A stretch of DNA of 64,000 bases from QKTW01 sp052161885 (GTDB taxonomy: Bacteria > Bacteroidota > Bacteroidia > Chitinophagales > Chitinophagaceae): the NCBI GenBank assembly GCA_052161885.1, contig CP197396.1:744001-808000 (forward strand), in the 5' to 3' direction. Positions within the stretch are counted from its first letter, which is position 1. Each line of letters opens with the position of its first letter. Position numbers and translations under genes: made by a program. The notes under the pieces were generated by a model. The model had not been told where the DNA came from and made no database searches. It saw nothing but the letters and a program-made list of their open reading frames with translations. Of the stretch, positions 1 to 9,106 are shown in pieces.

Positions 1-228
1 AGGGGCTCCGGTCATAGCTCCGCCTCCGGCAAACATACCGAACAGACGCTGCATTAACATAAAGAAAGGGGCTCCGGGAGAGTGCCCTACTTCAACTTTG
101 TAGGCGCAGGATAGGAATTCTCCACAATCCCAGAAGCTGACTGTAGGCTCCATAGTTAGCAGGTATACCACGTACGCGATAGCACCTGTAATCCAACCGG
201 TAAGGTTGTTGATTTTACGGTAATTCAT
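1..228 (-). CDS. DUF2723 (GT117-type) membrane protein, N-terminal part
   Basis: Only the first 76 codons are in the window; the gene runs off the left edge. The protein starts MNYRKINNLTGWITGAIAYV and contains TMEPTVSFWDCGEF and KVEVGHSPGAPFFMLMQRLF. These are hallmarks of the DUF2723 family of Bacteroidota, large multi-pass membrane proteins classed as glycosyltransferase family 117 and thought to move sugars from lipid carriers outside the cytoplasm. The first transmembrane helix is at about residues 9-25. The ATG fits a good upstream promoter. The family call is firm from these motifs; the substrate is unknown. Confidence 0.8.
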   Translation of the reverse strand, partial: MNYRKINNLTGWITGAIAYVVYLLTMEPTVSFWDCGEFLSCAYKVEVGHSPGAPFFMLMQRLFGMFAGGGAMTGAP

Positions 229-253
229 GCAAGCTTTTAGTTAGACAAGGCAA

Positions 254-283
254 CAAAAATAGAAAAATAGACGTATGCACAAA
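254..283 (-). promoter_or_regulatory. Bacteroidota-type promoter (TTTG-N18-TATTTTTG)
   Basis: Read on the minus strand, a -33 TTTG is followed after 18 bases by the -7 box TATTTTTG, which fits the Bacteroidota consensus TAnnTTTG. It lies 26 bases upstream of the start of the DUF2723 gene. The same spacing is found in front of efp. Confidence 0.55.
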
Positions 284-533
284 GAGCAATGTACGTATTT
301 AACAAAACATCATACATTTAAGTATCCGGGATATGTAAGACTAGCCGGAGCTTTTCCGGTTTAACCCGCGCAGACAAAGGTTCTTGCGTTCTTACACACT
401 GAGCTGTTTTTCATATGTGATCCGCACTCTATGTTCTTTAAAGCGTTTCAAAATTCCTAAATATACAGCCCGGCAATAACCTGGTGTTCTGAACCTCTGT
501 ATTTTCCCGCCGGCCGGCGCGGCAAAAACGACA
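284..533. other. intergenic, no gene seen
   Basis: No plausible coding frame is seen between the DUF2723 promoter and the end of the ABC permease gene. No strong hairpin was recognised. Confidence 0.5.
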
Positions 534-2237
534 TCAATAATCATCCTCACGCTTTATGGTTTCCCACCCGGTATTGCGGTAGCTGTCCCATACCAGCCAT
601 AAGGCAATCATCGACAAAGTGAGGAATATCAGTTTAAGCCACCAGATGCCTACTGTAAGAAAGTGAGCAAAGCCCAGCAACCCTACAACAAAAAAAGACA
701 AGAATACCCGCATCGTACGTCCGGAAACATTCGCCATCTGTTCCGGTACGGAAAACGGCAGCCTGCGCACGCCCACCAGCATCAGCAATAATGCAAAAAG
801 TGTAAGGTTAGACAATGCCAGTATAGCGTCCAGTATAGCACTGCCACCCCACAGGTACAGTACGAATGCAGTAATGAGCAGGAAAAAAGGCATATAGAAC
901 TTTACCCATAGCGCTTTAAACGCACCGCCCATTACCCTGCCCGGCTGTTGCAGCGGCGCAGCAGCATATATCCATGAAGCTTTGTACTGCTCTGAAATGT
1001 TGAGATAATTCAATGCCTGTATCAGGCTGAAGGCTGACAGATACAGCAGCAGCAGGTGCTTGTTGTGGTGCGGCAGGTCGTGCCAGGCATCTGAAAACGA
1101 CTCGCTGTGGTTGGAAAGCAGGTAGAAGAAATAAATAGGTACGTAGGCAAATGAAGGATACACTTTCATTTTAAAAGTACGGCTCCGGGAAGTCTGCAGC
1201 CAGGTCATGGCAAAACCGGCTTTTGCAGCGCCATCTTTGTTGAGCCAGCCCGAAAGCCTTTTGTAGAAAGCATTTGAGGTTGTTTTTGTTCCCTTGCTCT
1301 GTGCAGCAGAAGTTGCTGCAGGCATATCACCGGCACTGAGGCCGCCGATGTTACGTACAAAGCTGGGCGCCAGCCATTTTACGGTAACCCACATGCAGAT
1401 AACCGGGAACAGCAATGCTGCAATACTCCACCACTGGCTGCCGGGCAATGCACCTTCACCTCCGTTATGAAACCATACCCGGAAAGATGCTACCCAATAA
1501 GAAGGAGTAAACTGTATCCATCGCATGGAAGAAATATCCATATTTTTTACCGTGGCACTTTCCATGGTGCGGGGTAAAATATAGTAGGCTGCGAAAAGAA
1601 GTATGGATACTGCTATCTGCGAATAGTTGATCACTTCCTTAAATTTTTCAGGCTTGGCAAGCTTTAGCAGCAGCAGATAAAAACCATTTACAAGAAATAA
1701 GGCGATAAAAACGATCAGCAGCAACTGCAGCGGAAACACCACTGCCATTTGCCAGCCCTGCAGCACAGTTATAGCTATCCAGCCCGGTATAGCCATAGGA
1801 ATTACAAGGCGCAGCAGGTAAATAAAAATATGCAGTATGCGCGACAGGAACAGTGTCTGATCATTTACCGGTCTTGGTATGATGATAGATTTGTCGCGGG
1901 TATCAATAAGGACATTTGAAAAGTCGGTTATCAGCAGGAAACTGAGCATGAACAGGAACATGCTGAAATAGAACCAGAGCGACAGCAGCGGCTTATTATA
2001 GAGTGCAAACAGCGGAAAAAGATAGGCGCAGCCCGTTACAAAAGCCAGGAACATATTGGCCAGGCTCATATTTTTTGCTTCCTTTTTCTGGGAGCGGTGA
2101 CGGCCAAAGCTCATAGGCTTACGGTCATCCATTTTCAATTTTACGTCCAGTATGGCCTGCAGCTGGCTTACATCGGCACCCATATTCTGCCAGGTGCCGG
2201 AAAAAAGCATAACCAGGCGGAGCAATAATTTATTCAT
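534..2237 (-). CDS. ABC transporter permease, multi-pass
   Basis: A 567-residue integral membrane protein with about eleven or twelve hydrophobic segments, spread over roughly residues 60-560. A soluble loop near the middle (around 270-340) is rich in Ala, Ser and Thr. It lies 13 bases downstream of an ABC ATPase gene on the same strand, so the two probably form one exporter of the ABC-2-like kind. The frame is open upstream to 2414, but that start would overlap the ATPase by more than 160 bases and give a non-membrane leader. The ATG giving MNKLLLRLVMLFSG is therefore preferred. The substrate cannot be told from sequence. Confidence 0.8.
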   Translation of the reverse strand: MNKLLLRLVMLFSGTWQNMGADVSQLQAILDVKLKMDDRKPMSFGRHRSQKKEAKNMSLANMFLAFVTGCAYLFPLFALYNKPLLSLWFYFSMFLFMLSFLLITDFSNVLIDTRDKSIIIPRPVNDQTLFLSRILHIFIYLLRLVIPMAIPGWIAITVLQGWQMAVVFPLQLLLIVFIALFLVNGFYLLLLKLAKPEKFKEVINYSQIAVSILLFAAYYILPRTMESATVKNMDISSMRWIQFTPSYWVASFRVWFHNGGEGALPGSQWWSIAALLFPVICMWVTVKWLAPSFVRNIGGLSAGDMPAATSAAQSKGTKTTSNAFYKRLSGWLNKDGAAKAGFAMTWLQTSRSRTFKMKVYPSFAYVPIYFFYLLSNHSESFSDAWHDLPHHNKHLLLLYLSAFSLIQALNYLNISEQYKASWIYAAAPLQQPGRVMGGAFKALWVKFYMPFFLLITAFVLYLWGGSAILDAILALSNLTLFALLLMLVGVRRLPFSVPEQMANVSGRTMRVFLSFFVVGLLGFAHFLTVGIWWLKLIFLTLSMIALWLVWDSYRNTGWETIKREDDY

Positions 2238-2250
2238 AAATGTCCGGTGG

Positions 2251-3036
2251 TTAGCGATTATTAAATCCGTTCTGTAATGCAGCGGCGATATCATCAGCCC
2301 GTTGAGTGAGGTCATCACCGGCTGTAAGTCTCGAGAATATCTGTTCCAGCGAATCACCACCATTCTGGCGCAGTTCTTCGATAGTGCCGTTGGCAATAAT
2401 GTTGCCTTTATCAATAAGGATGATCCTGTCCGATACTTTTTCCACTACATCCATCATGTGTGAGCAATAGAAAATTGTTTTGCCCTCCTGTTTCAGCACC
2501 TGCATCAGTTCTTTTACCATGATCACGGCATTGGCATCCAGGCCGGAAAGCGGTTCATCCAGTATTACAATAGACGGATTGTGCAGCAAGCCTGAAGTAA
2601 GCAGCACTTTCTGCCGCATACCTTTGGAAAAACTGTCCATACGCTGGTCTTTGTTAGCCAACAGCCCGAAGGAATCCAGCATTCTGCCGGCACGCTCTTC
2701 TATCAGCCGGTCTTCAAGATGATACAGTTTACCAACGAAATACAGGTATTCCATAGGTGTAAGCAGGTCATACATTTCTGCAAGCTCCGGCACATAGCCT
2801 GTTATCTGCTTTACTTCCATAGCTTGTTCCTGCAGGTTTCTGCCGGCTACAGTTACGGTACCGGTATAGTCGCTGATAATACCGGTGAGTATTTTTACTG
2901 TGGTAGACTTCCCTGCCCCATTAGGCCCTATGTAACCGATAATCTGGCCGGGAAATATGTCGAGGTTTATATTGTTGAGCACTGTTTTGTCTCCGTAGCG
3001 CTTGGAGAGATTACTGATTGTGATTATCGGCTGCAT
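2251..3036 (-). CDS. ABC transporter ATP-binding protein
   Basis: A 261-residue nucleotide-binding subunit. Walker A is GPNGAGKST near residue 38, the Q-loop region VPELAEMYDLLTP is near 87, the signature is SFSKGMRQK near 137, and Walker B is IVILDEPLSGLD near 157. The switch histidine is in YCSHMMD. This layout is that of ABC-2 exporters (CcmA/NatA-like). The gene is followed directly by its membrane partner on the same strand, so the pair is probably translated from one message. Confidence 0.92.
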   Translation of the reverse strand: MQPIITISNLSKRYGDKTVLNNINLDIFPGQIIGYIGPNGAGKSTTVKILTGIISDYTGTVTVAGRNLQEQAMEVKQITGYVPELAEMYDLLTPMEYLYFVGKLYHLEDRLIEERAGRMLDSFGLLANKDQRMDSFSKGMRQKVLLTSGLLHNPSIVILDEPLSGLDANAVIMVKELMQVLKQEGKTIFYCSHMMDVVEKVSDRIILIDKGNIIANGTIEELRQNGGDSLEQIFSRLTAGDDLTQRADDIAAALQNGFNNR

Positions 3037-3120
3037 AGTCTTAAAAAAATAAATCCTTCAGATACCGAATGTATTGAAGGATTTTTAAATAACGTTATTC
3101 CGTTAGGGTGAAAAATATGG

Positions 3121-3768
3121 TCAGGCTTTCATAAGCTTAAATGCGTGCGACCATTGGTTATGCAGCAGCCCGGGTATGCACCAGAGCATGCAGAGCGGCT
3201 CAATAGCTCTTGCTGCAGCGGCTTTACCCATGTCCCATGTCTCCCAGTCGAACTGTGTGAGTATCGATTTTACCTCATCTTTTGCTGCATCATTGTTGCC
3301 GCAAATAAACATAGTGGGCGTTCCGTCTTTAAAGGACGGATTTACCATAAAACCGTTGCCTATACTGTTAAATGCTTTTACAAAGTGCAGCAAAGGGAAT
3401 CGTGTCTGCAGATGTTCCATCAGTGATTCTTCCATTGTAGAGAAAAAGCGCAGCACACCATCTTCGGGCGGAGCAGCAGCTATGGGATTGGTTGTATCAA
3501 TTACTGTTTTCCCGGCAAGGTTCTGCGGCCCGGCCTGTTCTATCACTTCTGCAGCTACAGATCCTTTTACCGCAAGAACAATAATACTGCCGAACCTGGC
3601 AGCGTCTTCAAAACTGCCCGTAGACGCATGTGCGCCGCCTGCTGCTTTCCAGTCTGCCAGCTTTTCAATGCTCCTGGAACCCAGCATTACACTGTAACCA
3701 TGCTTTAAAAAGCCATTACCCAGGGCTTTTGCAACCGGGCCGGATCCTAATATACCTACCTTTTTCAT
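3121..3768 (-). CDS. NADP-binding reductase-like protein (F420-dependent NADP oxidoreductase family)
   Basis: A 215-residue protein with an N-terminal Rossmann motif, KKVGILGSGPVAKALGNGF, followed by LGSRSIEKL. The Ser-Arg after the second strand suits NADP(H) rather than NAD. IIVLAVKG and VIDTTNP mark later strands of the fold. It resembles the F420-dependent NADP reductase / NAD-binding domain 10 group found widely in bacteria, where the physiological substrate is mostly unknown. The start at MKKVGILG is chosen because the Rossmann strand begins there; the longer frame adds a low-complexity leader. Confidence 0.8.
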   Translation of the reverse strand: MKKVGILGSGPVAKALGNGFLKHGYSVMLGSRSIEKLADWKAAGGAHASTGSFEDAARFGSIIVLAVKGSVAAEVIEQAGPQNLAGKTVIDTTNPIAAAPPEDGVLRFFSTMEESLMEHLQTRFPLLHFVKAFNSIGNGFMVNPSFKDGTPTMFICGNNDAAKDEVKSILTQFDWETWDMGKAAAARAIEPLCMLWCIPGLLHNQWSHAFKLMKA

Positions 3769-4003
3769 GTCCGTATTGTTTAAATTGTCCGTATTTGATA
3801 TTGGCACCGGCAACTGAAATTACCCGGTGAAAAACTGCTTTTTTATTCCTGCCTGAAATATAGGATTAATTTCTTTTTTGTATCAGGTACATAGAAAATA
3901 TCTTCATTTCCCGGCCGGATTTAACAAAGTGAATAACTATTAAATAACGACATGTGTAAAAGTTTATCCGGGCATTTCTTAACTTGCCTGAAATTTGCCA
4001 GCT

Positions 4004-4474
4004 ATGGAAAATAATATGAAAGAAATACGTCTGGGCGAAGGCCTCGGTAAAGTTCGCTTTGGAATGACCCGCGACGAAGTAAAAGCTATATTGGGCAACC
4101 CCGCAGAAAAAGAAACCTATTCTTTGTCTGACGATGGGGATGATACCGAAGCGTGGCATTATGATGACCAGGATCTTTCGCTTTCTTTTGATGAGGAAAA
4201 TGACTGGAAACTCACCAGTATCGCCGTAAGCTCTGATGATTACAAACTGGAAGGTGTGGGCCTGATAGGTTTGGCTACGGAAGCTGTACTGGAAGCGCTG
4301 GAAAAGCACGGTGAGATCGAGGAAGATGAAGAAATTGCAGAAGAAAGTCCGGAGCACCGCCTGATGCATATTGATGATGTAACCATCAGCCTTATGTTTG
4401 AAAATGAGATACTCTCTGAACTGCAGTGGGGACCATTCTACAAGAATGAAGAAGTGGTATGGCCCGCTAAATAA
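4004..4474 (+). CDS. small acidic protein, unknown function
   Basis: A 156-residue, strongly acidic protein with no signal peptide or membrane segment. It begins MENNMKEIRLGEGLGKVRFG and carries GMTRDEVKAILGNP, a motif shared by outer-membrane assembly lipoprotein-like (SmpA/BamE-type) and related small domains in which a short helix follows 'G(M/K)T..EV...LG.P'. That likeness covers only about 20 residues. I do not recognise the family with certainty. A second in-frame ATG four codons downstream is also possible. It probably acts in the cytoplasm. Confidence 0.7.
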   Translation: MENNMKEIRLGEGLGKVRFGMTRDEVKAILGNPAEKETYSLSDDGDDTEAWHYDDQDLSLSFDEENDWKLTSIAVSSDDYKLEGVGLIGLATEAVLEALEKHGEIEEDEEIAEESPEHRLMHIDDVTISLMFENEILSELQWGPFYKNEEVVWPAK

Positions 4475-4538
4475 GTAATATCTATTATCAATATCTTCAA
4501 TACAGGCCGGATACTTGTGATCCGGTCTTTTTGCTTTT

Positions 4539-4919
4539 ATGATCATCGACAGACTGGACCACCTGGTGCTTACGGTGGCAGATATAGAGATTACATGTCA
4601 CTTTTATACAGAAGTCATGGGCATGCAGGTTGTTACGTTCGGCAATGACAGAAAAGCGCTGGCATTCGGCAATCAGAAAATAAACCTGCACCGGAAAGGG
4701 CATGAATTTGAGCCGAAAGCCCGCACACCGCAGCCTGGATCTGCCGACCTGTGTTTTATCACTGCTACACCGCTTGAAACGGTACTGACGGAGTTGCAGC
4801 TTAAAAATGTGGCCGTAGAGGAAGGTATCGTGGAGCGAACAGGAGCTATGGGTAAAATATGTTCCGTTTATTTCCGTGACCCGGACGGAAACCTGATTGA
4901 AGTAAGCAATTACCTGTAA
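4539..4919 (+). CDS. VOC family protein (glyoxalase/dioxygenase fold)
   Basis: A 126-residue single VOC domain made of two beta-alpha-beta-beta-beta units. DHLVLTVADIEITCHFY carries the first metal-ligand histidine, and YFRDPDGNLIEVSNYL at the end carries the final glutamate ligand. The histidine in NLHRKGHEF is a further candidate ligand. It most resembles the short glyoxalase-domain proteins of the GLOD5/YwbC type; the substrate is unknown. It stands alone and ends just before a two-way terminator. Confidence 0.85.
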   Translation: MIIDRLDHLVLTVADIEITCHFYTEVMGMQVVTFGNDRKALAFGNQKINLHRKGHEFEPKARTPQPGSADLCFITATPLETVLTELQLKNVAVEEGIVERTGAMGKICSVYFRDPDGNLIEVSNYL

Positions 4920-4921
4920 AA

Positions 4922-4948
4922 AAGGCCGGCCACAAGCGGGCCGGCCTT
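4922..4948. terminator. bidirectional rho-independent terminator
   Basis: A perfect 10-base stem (AAGGCCGGCC paired with GGCCGGCCTT) with a 7-base loop sits between two convergent genes. Each strand has a short A/T tail. Confidence 0.8.
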
Positions 4949-4974
4949 ATATTTCTTTGCGATAATCCTCTTCT

Positions 4975-5625
4975 TTAACCCGGTATGCGGGACATATATT
5001 TAGCCATCTCCTGCAGCTGGTCTACTACCTGTTTGTTGGTAGGCTTACAGGATTTAGCCTTCGCATAATACATTTTTGCGGCTCGGAAATCGCGGCGGTT
5101 CATGGAAATGGCAGAAAGCTGCAGATAAGCAGTTGCTTCATTGTCCTTATCCGGCAAACCGATTTTTATTGCTTTACGCAGATGCTCATATGCTTCTTTT
5201 GTATTGCCTTTCTGATAAGCGATAGAGCCCAGCTGCAGGTATGCAGTTCCCTCATATTCTTTTTCCGGCAGGCCGGCTTCCAGTCCTTTGCGCAGATCGG
5301 CTTCGGCCTTGTCCAGGTCATTGTTCATGGTAGACATGTTGGCACGGAGCATATAATAAGAGGAGCGGATCGGCTTATACAGCAGGTTGGGAAATTTTAT
5401 CTTATCCAGCAGTTTCTGCGCACCCTCCATATCTCCCTGTTCTATATAACCCTGTATCAGCGACATAGGGCCTATGAAAAAATGGGCAAACACCATGAGG
5501 AGTGAGACCAGCATCGGTATCCAGGCTATCCACCAGGTAACAGCAAAGCCCAGCCAGAAACCGAGCGCCATCAGTGCAACAGCAATAGGAATACGATAGA
5601 AAACTAAAATGCGGCGAAAATTCAT
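4975..5625 (-). CDS. membrane-anchored TPR protein
   Basis: A 216-residue protein with two transmembrane helices (about residues 10-28 and 30-50) followed by a soluble part with tetratricopeptide repeats. Recognisable helices include GDMEGAQKLLDKI, NDLDKAEADLRKGLEAG, GNTKEAYEHLRKAIKIG and RDFRAAKMYYAKAKS. TPR domains bind other proteins; here the domain would face the cytoplasm or periplasm next to the membrane. No enzymatic motif is seen. The partner is unknown. Confidence 0.8.
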   Translation of the reverse strand: MNFRRILVFYRIPIAVALMALGFWLGFAVTWWIAWIPMLVSLLMVFAHFFIGPMSLIQGYIEQGDMEGAQKLLDKIKFPNLLYKPIRSSYYMLRANMSTMNNDLDKAEADLRKGLEAGLPEKEYEGTAYLQLGSIAYQKGNTKEAYEHLRKAIKIGLPDKDNEATAYLQLSAISMNRRDFRAAKMYYAKAKSCKPTNKQVVDQLQEMAKYMSRIPG

Positions 5626-5642
5626 CGTTTAAAAATTGGCTG

Positions 5643-5650
5643 CAAAGATA
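5643..5650 (-). promoter_or_regulatory. -7 promoter box TATCTTTG
   Basis: On the minus strand TATCTTTG fits the Bacteroidota -7 element TAnnTTTG, 17 bases upstream of the TPR gene start. No clear TTTG -33 element lies at the usual distance, so this is only a candidate. Confidence 0.4.
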
Positions 5651-5954
5651 ATTTTTTTCGGCGGCTAGTGCATGTTGCAGCTGTTATATTCCTGAAACGC
5701 CTGCACAAAAAGGCTGTAAATAATTTTTCAACCGGAAAATACAGCCCTGAAGTCGCAAAATGCCAGTTATCGGAGCGGAAAAAATGGCCTCATATTACAT
5801 CCTTAACCCATTTATGTCACTTCATAACACTCCCATAAGATTCTGTTTACATAGCTAACACAACCGTAACATTTTGTTTATATGTGTAACAATGCAATAA
5901 CACCCTGTTAACAACACAATGGGAATTTTAGGCCTCACAATAAAACTATCTTTT
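5651..5954. other. divergent intergenic region
   Basis: No gene is seen. An imperfect long-loop hairpin (GGCTGTA near 5719 paired with TACAGCC near 5748) is the only visible structure. The stretch before the following gene is AT-rich but has no clear TTTG/TAnnTTTG pair. Confidence 0.4.
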
Positions 5955-8915
5955 ATGAAACAACTCAACACCGGAAGCACGAACAGCTCTCCAGTGACGC
6001 TGCACAACAGCGGCCGTATTACCAGAAAACAGAAAGGAGCAGCATCTCTCTTTTCAAAATCAAAAGCAATGCTCAGCGGCGCTATCATCGCCATCTCTGC
6101 ACTCTTTTCATTTAATGCTGATGCAACCCCTATCCCGACCGTATCTCTGACCTGTACTCAGGCCACAACCGCTACCACTTCATGTGTAAACGGTTTCTTT
6201 GCCAGCAACTGGACTTCAGGCACTGGCTACTGGCTGTACACTGTGAACACTACCGGCTACACTGGCGTAACCATGACCTTCAACACTTCTTCTTCTGCAA
6301 CCGGACCTACTACTGGCCTCGTTTATTACAACATTGGTGCTGGTGATGTACTGGTAGGAAGCTACACAGTAAACACTTCATGCGCTTCAAAATCAATTAC
6401 ACTCCCTGCTGCATGTAACAACGTAGCAAGCCTCACTGTAAAACTGAAAATGTCTGGTGCTACTGCTACAGGTGGTACTAACCGCGTTCCTTCCAACGGT
6501 GGTTTTGACGGCACAAGCGCTGGCTGTACAGGTACTCCTGCTGCCGGTACTGCATCTGCAAGCGTTAGCAGCATCTGCGGCAGCGGTACATCTGTACTGT
6601 CTCTCAGCGGCGCTACCAGCGGTTCAGGTATTACTTACCAGTGGCAGTCTTCTCCTGACAATGCTACATGGAGCAACATTTCAGGTGCTACTAACCTGAC
6701 TTATAACACTCCTACCCTTTCTGCTACTACTTACTACCGTGCTGTAACAACCTGTACTACTTCAGGTCTGTCTGCAACTACAGCTTCTGCTGCTGTTACA
6801 GTAAACGCACTGCCTTCTGTAGCTGCCATCACAGGTATCAGCTCTTCACCACTGGTGGTAGCTGCTACTGCTACGCTGGCTGACGCAACTACCGGCGGCG
6901 CATGGTTGAGCAGCGACAACACAGTTGCTACTATCAATGCCCTGACAGGTGTTGTAACTGGTGTAAAAGGTGGTACTACCACTATCAGCTACCAGGTAAC
7001 TGACGGCGTTACAGGTTGCTCTAACTCTGCAGTTGCTCCGCTTAATGTTGTATGGCCTAACACACTGGCTCTTTATGCCGGTGCAAACGGTAACAGCACA
7101 AACGTAATCACTGTTCCTGGCGAAACTGCAAGCGCTACTGCTGCTACAGCTTTCGGTGCTCCTGCTACACCTTGTACTTCAGGTGGTATCAGCGGCCTGA
7201 CTGTAAACGTTGCCAACAACGCTTACAACTCAGACAGTGCTCACGTTTCTTACATTATCACTCCTAACGCTGGCCAGGCACTGAACGTGTTCCGTATCCA
7301 TGCTGTTACGCGTGAATCAGGTACAGGTCCTGCCAAAGCACGTATCGCTTACCGCATCAATGGTGGTGCATGGATCGACGAAGGCCGTGATGTAGCTCAG
7401 AACACAGGCGGAAGCTGCGGTGCTGCTTCTACTTCATGGGATTTCACTACTCCTGCCGGTCAGAACCTGACTGTTAACGGTATCACTACCAACATCGAAG
7501 TTGCCGTATTCCCTTATGCTCCGGGTGCAAGCACTGGTACTTTCCAGCTGAACAGCCTTGAAGTTTATGGTACAGTTACTTCAAGCACTCCTTGCTCCGG
7601 TACTCCTAACGCTGGTACAGTTACTGCTGCTTTCGTTAATATCTGCGACAGCGGTTCACGTTTCCTGAACTTCACTGGTGATGCCGGTGTTGGTATCTCT
7701 TACCAGTGGCAGAGCTCTACAAACAATGTTACATTCTCTAACATTTCAGGTGCAACAAATGCTTCTTACAATACAGGTATGCTGCATGCCGGCGTTACTC
7801 CTCCTGTAACTTACTACCGCGTTGTTACTACATGTTCTGGTTCAGGCCTGTCTAACGCATCTATCGCTGATACAGTAAATGTACATGCTACTCCTGCAAA
7901 CGCCGGTTTTATCAGCAACACTTCTCTGATCCCTGCTGACCCAACTGTTTTTTACGATCGCCTGCAGATCGGTGCAAGCTCTACATGGACAAGCACTGTT
8001 GCCGGTGGTACATGGAGCAGCAACGATACAAGCGCTATCTCTATCGTTTCTAACACGGGTGTTTCTACTCCGCATATTCCTGGTGATGCTGTAATCACTT
8101 ACCGCGCTGCTGTAAATGGTTGCTTCGGTGTAACAAGGGATACTGTTATCTCTTATTATCCTAATACCGTAGCCCTGTACGTTGGCCGCTATGGTAACAG
8201 CACAAACATCTATGCTTCAGGTGACCTGACTGCTACACCTCTGACTGCAACAAACTGGGGTGCTACTACGGCTTGCGGTAATGGCGGTATCTCTGGCCTG
8301 ACTAACACTAACACAGCTGCTAACACAGCTACCAACGGCCAGGTTTCTTTCCACCTCGCTTCTGCCGGTGTTGGTACATTCAACGTTACAGGTATCCATG
8401 CTACATTAAGGCAGACAAGCACTGCTGCTTACCAGGCATACCTCGGTTACAACAACGGCGCATGGACTACAACAGCTCCGGTTGCAGTATCATCTGATGA
8501 TTGCGGTTACAGCCACGACGAGATCTTCTGGGATCTGACTTCTGCTCCGCTGTCTATCGACGCTACTGGTAGCGATATCGCTGTATTCGGTTACAACGGT
8601 ACTTCTACACTGGGTCTGCAGATCAACTCAATCGACGTGATCGGTGACGCTACTGCTATTCGTCCTGCTTCAGTTAGCAACATAACTAAAGCTTCTGATG
8701 TACAGCTGTTCCCGAACCCTGCTACAAGCGTTCTGAATGTTGCAGCTAACGAAACAGTTAACGTTACGATTCTGAGCATCGACGGTAAAAAACTGATCGA
8801 TCAGAAAGCAGCTACACAGATCAATGTGAGCAGCCTTGCAAGCGGTATGTACCTGATCCAGGTTTACAACACTAACGGTAACCTGATCAAAACTGCTAAG
8901 TTCTCTAAACAATAA
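5955..8915 (+). CDS. T9SS type A cargo protein with Ig-like domains
   Basis: A 986-residue secreted protein. The long N-terminus has a hydrophobic signal core at about residues 38-56 (AMLSGAIIAISALFSF). Two copies of an Ig-like unit (ITYQWQSSPDNATWSNISGAT and ISYQWQSSTNNVTFSNISGAT; about 195-295 and 560-660) alternate with two copies of a second unit (TLALYAGANGNSTN, TVALYVGRYGNSTN). A BIG2-like bacterial Ig domain is near 300-370. The C-terminus from about residue 915 (DVQLFPNPATSVLNV ... GMYLIQVY) is a T9SS type A sorting domain, so the protein should cross the outer membrane and be anchored or released. The second ATG is chosen over one twelve codons upstream because the hydrophobic core then sits closer to the start. 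Codon use is very uniform. Confidence 0.88.
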   Translation: MKQLNTGSTNSSPVTLHNSGRITRKQKGAASLFSKSKAMLSGAIIAISALFSFNADATPIPTVSLTCTQATTATTSCVNGFFASNWTSGTGYWLYTVNTTGYTGVTMTFNTSSSATGPTTGLVYYNIGAGDVLVGSYTVNTSCASKSITLPAACNNVASLTVKLKMSGATATGGTNRVPSNGGFDGTSAGCTGTPAAGTASASVSSICGSGTSVLSLSGATSGSGITYQWQSSPDNATWSNISGATNLTYNTPTLSATTYYRAVTTCTTSGLSATTASAAVTVNALPSVAAITGISSSPLVVAATATLADATTGGAWLSSDNTVATINALTGVVTGVKGGTTTISYQVTDGVTGCSNSAVAPLNVVWPNTLALYAGANGNSTNVITVPGETASATAATAFGAPATPCTSGGISGLTVNVANNAYNSDSAHVSYIITPNAGQALNVFRIHAVTRESGTGPAKARIAYRINGGAWIDEGRDVAQNTGGSCGAASTSWDFTTPAGQNLTVNGITTNIEVAVFPYAPGASTGTFQLNSLEVYGTVTSSTPCSGTPNAGTVTAAFVNICDSGSRFLNFTGDAGVGISYQWQSSTNNVTFSNISGATNASYNTGMLHAGVTPPVTYYRVVTTCSGSGLSNASIADTVNVHATPANAGFISNTSLIPADPTVFYDRLQIGASSTWTSTVAGGTWSSNDTSAISIVSNTGVSTPHIPGDAVITYRAAVNGCFGVTRDTVISYYPNTVALYVGRYGNSTNIYASGDLTATPLTATNWGATTACGNGGISGLTNTNTAANTATNGQVSFHLASAGVGTFNVTGIHATLRQTSTAAYQAYLGYNNGAWTTTAPVAVSSDDCGYSHDEIFWDLTSAPLSIDATGSDIAVFGYNGTSTLGLQINSIDVIGDATAIRPASVSNITKASDVQLFPNPATSVLNVAANETVNVTILSIDGKKLIDQKAATQINVSSLASGMYLIQVYNTNGNLIKTAKFSKQ

Positions 8916-8937
8916 GTTTCTTCCTTCTTCATCCGGA

Positions 8938-8973
8938 AAAGGGCTGCCCTGTAGGCGGCCCTTTCCGTTTTTG
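8938..8973 (+). terminator. rho-independent terminator
   Basis: AAAGGGCTGCC pairs with GGCGGCCCTTT around a short loop and is followed by a T-run. It closes the preceding T9SS cargo gene. Confidence 0.75.
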
Positions 8974-9106
8974 CACACTTTTAGATTTTTATACACCTTT
9001 TCAGTTTTTTACCGGTATAAAAAAGCCCAAAACCCTTACGGGTTAACATTCTCATAATTTTCGGGTAATACAACAAGCGTTTATTTGCGTTCAATAAAAA
9101 ATAACC

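Noticed and set aside
2238..2414. Upstream extension of the ABC permease
   Set aside because: It would overlap the ATPase gene deeply and add a leader unlike the family; the ATG 13 bases after the ATPase is the natural start.
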